A stretch of 26,805 bases of DNA from Schoenoplectus triqueter (Eukaryota; Streptophyta; Magnoliopsida; Poales; Cyperaceae), in assembly GCA_964058805.1 (NCBI GenBank), contig CAXKVV010000742.1, forward strand, positions 1 to 26,805. The letters are read 5' to 3'. Of this stretch, positions 20,003 through 26,805 are shown piece by piece. The notes under the pieces are model-generated. The model was not told the DNA's origin. It worked only from the letters and a program-made list of their open reading frames with translations, and did not search any database. Position numbers and translations under genes: made by a program. Each line of letters begins with the position of its first letter. The first letter of the stretch is position 1.

Positions 20003-20950
20003 TCCTATTACTATTATTATTTTTTTTATTATTATTATTTTTATTTCTTAAACTCTATTTATCTATGTAGAAAATTATTTACAAAAAATAATAGGAAAAG
20101 GGGTTAGCTATTTAACTAGAGTTTCATTTATATATTTTTTTATTTTTTATAATAGCTAAAGTAGTAAAATTCTATTTTTATTATTTCTAAACTCTATTTA
20201 TTCTATAGAAAATCACTTACAAAAATAATAAAAAATAAAATGGTTATGATTTTTATTTATATTTTTAAAATGTTTATGGTAGCCAAAGTAATAGAATTTT
20301 ATTATTATATTCTATTATATTGAAATATTATTCATTATGTAAGAATCATTTACAAAATTAAAAGGTGGTTAGCTATACTATTTTACTATTATTATTTTTT
20401 TATTTTTATTATTTTTATTTATAATAGCTAAAAGAAATCATTACTAATATTCTATCCTATTTATTATACTATTCATTATATCTATTATTTCTATTTATTA
20501 TCTATAGAAAAGTATAAGATTTTTATTATTAGTTGAAAATAGTCATAAGAGATGAAATTCATTATGTTTTTATTACAACTATTATTTTTATTACATTTTA
20601 TTCATCAAAAGTATTTTTATTGTATATTTTTATATACAAATGACAAAAGAAATACAATTCATATTATAAAACTATATTATCATTCTTTATTATAAAAGAA
20701 AATGTATTTTACTATTTATTACCATAGTAGTATATTTTGTATATTTCGTGCTTTTTATTTTTATTATTCTTTTTACAGAAGAATATCAATATAATATCTA
20801 TTATTATTATTATTATTATTTTTTTTTATCAAAGAATATAGCTAATCTCACTTTTATTATAGTATATTACTATCATCATTATTATTTCATGGAAAATCAC
20901 TTGAAAAATCAGTAAAATATATCTAGTTATTATTTATGATTTTTATTTGT
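19915..20950. repeat. Extreme AT-rich, TTA-repeat-derived region
   Basis: Runs of (ATT)n at 19968-20000 and 20799-20820 are set in about 1 kb of nearly pure A/T. Diverged tandem copies of a segment with ctaaactctatttat...tagaaaat-a-ttacaaaaa recur near 20048, 20188 and 20310. Nothing coding is supported. Confidence 0.7.
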
Positions 20951-21220
20951 ATTTTTGGAATTTTTATAGTATTTAAAATGACAAGTCAAAGCTAGGTCAA
21001 CTATATCAATATATGTAATGTCTTTTGCTTTTTAATTGTTTTACTATGGTTATATTTTTAAAACTGGATTATTATTGTATAGAAAATAGTATGAAAGATA
21101 AGAAAATTTTAGAAACAAGTTTGAGTCAATTTGGAGTTCAGGAACATTTTCAAATCATTTATTTATTATTAAACTTTAGTTTTCTGTTATTAATTAATAA
21201 ATTGGTTAACTTAACTGGGC
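20951..21220. other. AT-rich DNA, nothing recognised
   Basis: Ordinary AT-rich sequence with a 67-codon open frame (21025-21228) that has no recognisable features. Confidence 0.4.
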
Positions 21221-21360
21221 CGGATTAATTTTCCTTTTAATTTCTGACAGTTGGGCCTACTTATATTTTCTTTTACTTCTCAATTGGGCCGGCCTCAGCG
21301 ATTTATTTAGAACGTTGGATTAGCTTCAAGATTCGTTCGCGTGAGATGGATGGCCCAGAT
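21216..21360. promoter_or_regulatory. Cluster of TGGGCC (site II-like) motifs
   Basis: TGGGCC occurs at about 21217, 21253 and 21286 on the plus strand and as GGCCCA near 21352. Such motifs bind TCP-type factors in many plant promoters. No TATA box or gene start can be tied to the cluster, so it may belong to transposon DNA. Confidence 0.3.
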
Positions 21361-22100
21361 TGAATCCTTTTCCTCTTTTGAATCGCGATTCACAGTCAGC
21401 GTTTGATTTCTTCAAGATGCGTTCTTGAGCATCAAACTTCGTGTTTGCGCGCTGAAGGTCGTGCTCACTCGTCCCTTTGACTGTCCCGTTGACTGCTCCG
21501 CTGAGATTCACGCTGAAGGCTGTTTCCGGCGACCGGAGCTCCGTCCCTCCGATCAGATAAGTTCAATAGTATCGCCTCTTTGTCAAGAATACGTCTATGG
21601 CATCTGATTGAAGATCGGTGCGGTGCTTTAGTGTGTGTATGAGTACCAGTTTCGGTACAGTGTTCAACTTGGTACCAGTTGAGTTTCTAATCGCGAATTT
21701 AACTTAATTGATCAATAATTCCCACAATTAATCTTCTGCTATTGATCGTTTATGCTTCTTGATCATGTTTGTGAAGTCAATTTCCTCTGAAAGTATCATA
21801 CATAGCTTGTTCGACTTCCATGCTATCAGCTTCGGTACCGATCGTTTTTGTCTGGATGCTATACACCAAATTGGTTTCAATTACAAAGCTTTCTTGCACC
21901 CTGGGTCAATCGTGAGCCTTCAAATCATCACTCTGGTAGCGGAATCGAGAGGGTTAGGCTACCCTACTATCGATTCAGTTTGGGACAGATGATTAACCTC
22001 CTTGGTGAATGGGAGAGTTATTTACTCTACTACCAATCCCATGATTCAATCAATATGAAAGAAATAAAAGAAAAGATGCGAGTGACTGCATGAAATCTTA
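21361..22100. other. Unrecognised, probably transposon-derived DNA
   Basis: GC content rises here and several short open frames of 60-81 codons occur, none with recognisable features. The stretch reads better as non-coding leader or LTR-like sequence than as exons. Confidence 0.35.
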
Positions 22101-22529
22101 AGCTGAAAGATCAAATCTTTGGTTACTTGAAATTCATAGCTTAATCTGAAGATAATTCTTGAAATTCAATTGAAAACGCAAATGGAAGATAGAATCAATG
22201 TCATAGAATTGACTTTGAATGAAAAATAGCAAGTTATCGAACTGTTTAACATAAGAATCAGATTTTACTATACAATCTCATGAGATCATCTTCAATTACA
22301 ACCTAAACTTCAAGAAAACACCTACCATTAAGTTTGCAGATGATGAAAAGGCTGTGTAGAGGCTATCAAAGAATCGAATTGAGAGACTTTGGTTTTGAGA
22401 AACCAAATCTACTATCAATTGATTCAATTGAATCTTCTTTCACTCTTCTTCTCTCTCTTGCTGTTAATTGACAGAATTCTCTTCTCTTTGTTAATTGCTA
22501 ATCTCTCTTCCAGCCTCCCTTTGTTCTGT

Positions 22530-22550
22530 TCTCTAATTTGGTTTATATAG
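22530..22550 (-). promoter_or_regulatory. Candidate minus-strand TATA promoter
   Basis: On the minus strand, CCTATATAAACC is followed within 30-150 nt by a purine-rich AGAGAGAAGAAG leader, a typical plant Pol II promoter and 5' leader arrangement. Downstream on that strand (22400-21400) no coding exon is recognised. Confidence 0.35.
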
Positions 22551-22559
22551 GCAAAGGGG

Positions 22560-23327
22560 TTAGCAAAACTAGATTGTGATTGGTTCAATGGATATTGGTC
22601 GGATTGCAGCTTCTAATTGATCTCAACCCTTGATTATACCCAATTCAATGGCCAGGATGTATGTGTGCTTCTTCTTAGCCCAATTCTTTGACAACTCTAA
22701 CCGTTAGGGAGTTTGTTACATCATTTGTAATATTTACTCTTTTGCCACTAACCAATCCTGCCTTCAATTAATTCCTTCTAGATTCTTCTGGATATCTCCA
22801 GTAGCTAGCCTATACTCACTCACCATTTATCTCCAGCTCGGGATCACTATAAATGCTTTATTTACTTGTCCGATTTCATTTCTCAGCTTGAACTTATCCA
22901 TTAGATTGTCATCTTCTCCTGCTCATTCTCTTCGATTACCTGTCCCAATAACATCTCTTTACTGTGAAGAAGCATCTCAGATCTTACCCTTATTCAATTG
23001 CTTATTCTAATATAGAGTTCAACCACTTCATCATTTGATCCGATAACTAGTTGGCATTCTCCTTATTCCTAGCATTCAATTCTCTTCAATCATTGTCTTA
23101 ACACTGTCGCCTGAGATCTAGGAAGCTTATTTCATCATCAATTTCAGGTTTCAAGCTATCATTTCAAAGTTCCTTTCTTTGACTCGAGGTGCATTTTCTT
23201 GCTGCATCTCACTCTATGTTGCCTCCTTTTGATTTCTGATCACTTGCGCCTCATCGTCTTCATGTAATGTCGTTCAGGCTAGAAGCAGTCAACTTAGGGT
23301 GCAACGCATTATTAGATCCTTTACCAA
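22560..23327 (+). mobile_element. Candidate LTR (U3-R-U5) of a Ty3/gypsy-like element
   Basis: A good TATA box, CTATAAATG, lies at 22847-22855, and a candidate primer-binding site begins at 23328. About 450 nt of pyrimidine-rich DNA between them would be R-U5. The 5' limit is not visible, and the other LTR lies outside the window, so the ends cannot be tested here. The start given is only a guess. Confidence 0.35.
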
Positions 23328-23474
23328 TGGCGCCATCTGTGTCCAACCATGGTGAAAAGAGAAGGAAAAGAAGAAGGAAGGAGAAAGAAGAGGGCTCGGC
23401 GCAGGCTGGAGCTGATTCACGTGAACCACAAGAAAATGGGACCCATCGTCAGCGGGTCGGTGCAAGAGAGCCAG
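23327..23474 (+). CDS. Short basic leader ORF, possible first exon
   Basis: ATG at 23327 (ccaATGG context) opens MAPSVSNHGEKRRKRRRKEK and continues through a hydrophilic stretch to a donor-like AG|GTGTGT at 23474. A second ATG at 23349 (accATGG) opens an overlapping basic frame of 83 codons. Either could be a leader ORF of the element or a first exon spliced to the downstream PMD frame. Neither is proven. Confidence 0.25.
23328..23340 (+). other. Candidate tRNA primer-binding site
   Basis: TGGCGCCATCTGT starts with TGG, complementary to a tRNA CCA end. It resembles the TGGCGCC-type primer sites common in plant Ty3/gypsy elements. It sits just after ACCAA. Two strongly basic open frames start at or near it (ATG at 23327 and at 23349). 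Confidence 0.45.
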
Positions 23475-23640
23475 GTGTGTCCCTTACTTTCTTTCTTTTT
23501 ATTTAAATCTTGGCTTTATTTGAATGGGCTTGGTTCATTTTATCGCTATGCGCCTCTGCTTCATGATGCTTACAACCTGGCCCCACTTGTCAGGATTTAA
23601 TCTTGCTGTTTAGCTAAAATTTAGGGATTAATCATCATTT

Positions 23641-24000
23641 AGCCTTAATTAGGACCCACATGTCAGTCATACAAGGTTTAAGCTAATGATTTTCACATGG
23701 TTAATTGGGGTGATGTGTCACCAATCAGGCTGTGACACATGTCACATGGGTTTGAATGTGTGAAAGTTAATCTGCTGATGTGTTATACCACGTGTTCTGC
23801 CATGTGGCAAGATTGCTGAGATGGCCCTATCATTAACTGCCACGTGGCATATTGGTGGGGTCCACTTCTTTGCTGGCTTCACTGGTGTGGGGCCCACATA
23901 TGCTGAGGTGGTCCAATGGATGTGTGCCACGTGGCACACGTATGCTGACTTGGCTCATTCTGGTGTTGCCACGTGGCACACCCTCTCTCCTCTGTTATTT
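23641..24000 (+). promoter_or_regulatory. G-box cluster (CACGTG palindromes)
   Basis: CACGTG occurs at 23789, 23841, 23928 and 23970. The last three lie in the palindrome GCCACGTGGC, and the one at 23922-23939 extends to an 18-bp perfect palindrome. The surrounding gctgaSWtggcYc phrases recur too, so the cluster arose by local duplication. G-boxes bind plant bZIP and bHLH factors linked to light and stress signals. Whether they drive the downstream ORF is unknown. Confidence 0.6.
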
Positions 24001-24413
24001 TATATATTCTGTGTTCTTTCGTACCCAGTTTGCACCCAAAGAGGCCTCTGTCCCCAAGTTGCACCCAGAACTGCTTTGATCAAATCCCAGCCTTTGATTA
24101 ATCCATTTATTCTGCCTTTATCTTCCCTGAATTTATTTTAATAGCTCCACTCATCCAAAAATCATGAAAATTTTACCAAAAATCTCTAAAATCATGATGA
24201 TCATCCCTGTAATTTTTAATTCCATTTTTGCCCCTCCTTCTCTGAATTTAAAATTCTTTTATCAAATAAACCCTGTTATTCCTTCTGAATTAATCCCTGA
24301 TCTCAATTATAGCTCTGTGTCTCTGCCAATTATCTCTCTCTTGCAGAAACCACCCTAACTAAATACCAATTAGACTTATATTGATATTCATTAGGGCTTG
24401 ATTTGATCAAATG
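24001..24413. other. Leader DNA, nothing recognised
   Basis: T/C-rich to AT-rich DNA with short open frames (for example 24164-24358) that show no recognisable features. Confidence 0.4.
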
Positions 24414-24640
24414 CTGACTACTTATCAGCAATTAATACAAATCTGGACTTGATCAGGTGGTTGCTCCCAGCTTTGGCACCTGATCAGTCTTGTGAAATTG
24501 ACTTTCAATCCCTTAACATGAAGGTGACTTGGTCAAAGAACTGACTACTTATCAGTAATTGACACAAATCAAAGCATAGTTAGGTGGTTGCTCACAGCTT
24601 TGGCACCAGGTCAGCCTTGAAAGCAAAATCACATTTGGAA
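24414..24640 (+). repeat. 127-bp tandem repeat, two copies
   Basis: ctgactacttatcagYaatt starts at 24414 and at 24541. Both copies carry caggtggttgctcMcagctttggcacc-like sequence about 40-45 bp further on (aggtggttgctc in copy 2). The copies have diverged moderately. Confidence 0.8.
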
Positions 24641-24866
24641 TTTCTCATGACTAATTGCATCAAAATGCTAGCTTGGCATTGACATCATTTCACGTAGCGT
24701 AGGGATTATACTGCTTCAGCTCCTTTCTAGGGTTAGTTCCAAAGGCAGATTTTCAGGGTTCAATTCTGACTCCTATAGCAGGTCACTGAGGTGTGGGGTC
24801 CATCTGTCAGTGAGAATGGTCACATGGGTGACTCATCAGATAGGTTATGTTGTTAGATTCATCTGC

Positions 24867-25305
24867 AAGGGACTGCCAGGTGGGTCCCACTTGTCAGAGA
24901 AAATATAATCAAATGGCTGACCCATCAGGAGATTTTCTCTCTCCTAAATCTCCCGAGGGTCAGCCACCTCGAATGAGTAGGAGGTGGTGGGGTATTTATA
25001 TCCTCGTCTTTCACCATATTATTTCATTGTGGGATTAATGCTTAACCTCTGTTCCGGGTTGGTTAGCTTTCTTAGCAAAATAGGCTAGGTCCATGTCATT
25101 GGAGCTGCTCATAAGGGACTGCCATGTGGGTCCCACTTGTCAGAAAAGATATAATCACATGGTGACACCCAAGAGGTCTCCTCTCTCCCTCGATCTTCTT
25201 GGGTGTCACTCATGCTGAGTGGACAGAGAATAGCGGGGTATTTATACTCTTCACTTTGCGCTTAGCATTCCATTGTGGGACTAATGGATTTGTTCCGGGG
25301 TTATG
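24867..25305 (+). repeat. 246-bp tandem repeat with conserved hairpin and TATA-like box
   Basis: Copy 1 starts at 24867 and copy 2 at 25113. Both contain gggactgccaKgtgggtccc, then a hairpin, then the identical ggggtatttata (24989-25000 and 25235-25246), then cattgtgggaYtaatg and gttccggg. A further diverged piece lies at about 24780-24840. The hairpin stems differ in sequence but are both perfect: GGCTGACCC (24915-24923) with 24957-24965, and a 13-bp stem at 25162-25174 with 25197-25209. The TATA-like boxes may start transcription of the ORF that opens at 25431. Confidence 0.75.
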
Positions 25306-25430
25306 CAGCGACCTTTCCTGATCAGTGGGCCACCTTTCCACTGCTCTCTTTCTTCTCCCCCTTTCTTATGATTTATCATCAATTTATTTCATTTATTCAT
25401 CTACTCATCCTTGAAATTTTTCAAGGGTAA

Positions 25431-26805
25431 ACAAAGAGCCACCCACCAAGACGAGTCTTGAACACTCGAAAGGCTTGTCTTGGTGCATTATTCCTTATTA
25501 TTCATCACTTCATTTCTCATGACGTCTTATTCTCTTCGGGTATTGTAGTTTCATCTCATGACGCCATTCCGCGTCGCCCCTTGAGTCATTATCATTCTTT
25601 TTACGAGGATCCTAGCGATTGGACTCCTCTCATCTCAGCCATCCGAGCGACTCCCGTCTATCCGCGAGGCGGCGGTTTATTCTTTAGGGATGATCAGCCT
25701 CATGACATCATGCCCCTTCAGCCTCTAGGCATTGCCTCTACGGCTCCTTTGACACATCTCCTGGGCAAGGAGATTATTGACGGGGAGGCCTCTCGGTGGT
25801 CTTCCGCTTCTTTCATGGCTCCTTTAGAGTGCCACGGTTACCAGCTGGAGTGGACTCGATATATACTCATGCGGGAGAGGGCTATACTTGAGCGTACTGG
25901 GATATACGACCCGATCTTCCTGTCGATGTTTCGCTATCACATCGACACACCCTGGCTGTGGGCCTTTTGCGAGAGGTGGAACTATTCCACCAATACTTTG
26001 TTCATTGATGATCGGGAGCTGACTCCGACCCTCCTGGAGATACAGCAGTTGACAGGGTTGCCGATCTTTGGCTGGTTTTACGACGAGTTCATAGTCTCGC
26101 CTGCTGACTTGAGAGATTCATCTCGATTCCCGTCATCTTTACAGAGGGTGTATGATATATACCACCATTTGAGAGGGGGTCACTCCGGAGTCCCCTTCAG
26201 GCATTGGATTGCCTATTTCACAGATCGAGTTCATACTCGTCCCGAGGGCTTAGCCTCTATTCGGGATCCTTTTGGTACAGGTCGTCTCGAGATTCACTAT
26301 GACGGCCCTGCCCCTTCTCAGGATGCATTGTGCTCTCACGATATAGATCGGGAGACTTATCTGACCGCATTCATTTCCTGGTGGATCTGTTACTTTCTAC
26401 TACCTAGCTCCCCAGCATACACCATCCGGCCTTCTGTATTTGTCATGGCGAGTTTGATTGCACACGGCAGCAGGATTTCCTTAGCAGTGCCTGTATTGGC
26501 CAACATTTACAGGGGTCTCCGTGGTCTAGTATCATCTCGTAGTCCTTCGAGATGTAGGGAGCTGATTCCATGGCATTTGGTTAGCGGCTGGCTTCATATG
26601 CATTGGTCAGGTTCTTATGATTCTGGTATGGCTGCTTCATTGAGAGACCATTTACCTCTGTTGAGCGATTTAGCCGGAGTGCAGCCCACTTCTTTGACTC
26701 CCACAGATGCCAGATACAGATTTTATAGGAGTCGTGATCATCTGAGGTTTGCTCGAGATAGACGGATGACTCGTAGGATAGCCAGGACCGTGGAGCGGTC
26801 AGTGG
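25431..26805 (+). CDS. PMD protein of a Ty3/gypsy-like element, partial (runs off window)
   Basis: The frame is open from the stop at 25428-25430 to the window end (458 codons, no stop). Coding character is clear from SHDAIPRRPLSHYHSFYEDP onward. The first in-frame ATG is only at 25710, so the true start is uncertain. A good 3' splice site at 25548 (tattgtag|tt) would put an exon start at 25549. PMD landmarks are IYDPIFLSMFRYHIDTPWLW, AFCERWNYSTNTLF, LEIQQLTGLPIFGWFYDEF, FRHWIAYF, YLTAFISWWICYFLLPS and VFVMASLIAHGSRISLAVPV. This matches the 'aminotransferase-like plant mobile domain' found as an extra ORF upstream of gag in Tat/Ogre-lineage Ty3/gypsy elements. It is only distantly similar to the PMD gene at 15039-17844. 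Its function is unknown. Gag and pol, if present, would lie beyond the window. Confidence 0.88.
25444..25485 (+). other. 14-bp-stem hairpin at the start of the PMD ORF
   Basis: CACCAAGACGAGTC (25444-25457) pairs with GGCTTGTCTTGGTG (25472-25485) around a 14-nt loop. Twelve pairs are Watson-Crick and two are G-U wobbles in the RNA sense, so it favours the + strand transcript. It lies inside the open frame, before the first region that looks coding. Confidence 0.65.

Noticed and set aside
21930..21945. TGGTAGCGGAATCGAG as a primer-binding site
   Set aside because: It starts with TGG but matches no tRNA 3' end I can name with confidence, and no LTR end precedes it.

Overview
The window is nuclear DNA from a flowering plant. 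The evidence is an AT-rich background, short GT-AG introns of about 70-100 bp, plant TATA promoters, and three plant-type mobile element families: a Mutator-like element (MULE), an hAT-type non-autonomous element, and a retroelement-like unit carrying a plant mobile domain (PMD) ORF. I saw no ordinary housekeeping gene, tRNA, rRNA or CRISPR array. The species cannot be told from the sequence alone.

Layout. 1-9700: gene-poor, AT-rich DNA with an old segmental duplication. A block of about 0.7 kb at ~600-1303 recurs at ~7380-8263. Each copy carries an snRNA-type upstream element (GTCCCACATCG-like) plus a TATA box and an exon-like remnant. In the first copy this promoter is doubled as an exact 70-bp tandem repeat. 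A 405-bp foldback MITE sits at 5808-6212. 9700-10715 holds nothing recognisable beyond a faint 360-bp repeat. 10716-11304 is a 589-bp hAT-type element with 14-bp terminal inverted repeats, an 8-bp target duplication and a CCCG-rich, G-quadruplex-prone body.

11415-17844 is the core of the window. A two-exon MuDR-type transposase gene on the + strand (1036 aa) converges tail-to-tail with a ten-exon PMD gene on the - strand (695 aa). Both can be spliced into uninterrupted reading frames. The transposase promoter carries five 17-bp near-palindromes spaced 29, 30, 31 and 32 bp apart, ending 11 bp before the TATA box. The protein starts with an 11-copy 9-residue repeat rich in N, S, Y, T, D and Q. 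The pair looks like an intact, perhaps autonomous, MULE that carries a PMD gene.

17996-20950: minus-strand material resembling a retrotransposon leader (a 106-aa ORF behind a strong 3' splice site, and a GC-rich leader), followed by minisatellite-like and longer tandem repeats and about 1 kb of extreme AT-rich DNA. 21200-26805: retroelement-like DNA. It contains a TATA box, a candidate primer-binding site (TGGCGCC at 23328), a 2-kb leader rich in tandem repeats, four G-boxes and two covarying hairpins, then a PMD ORF open to the window end. An extra PMD ORF upstream of gag is known from Tat/Ogre Ty3/gypsy elements, so this is probably the 5' part of such an element. The window thus holds two very different PMD proteins, one in each type of transposon.
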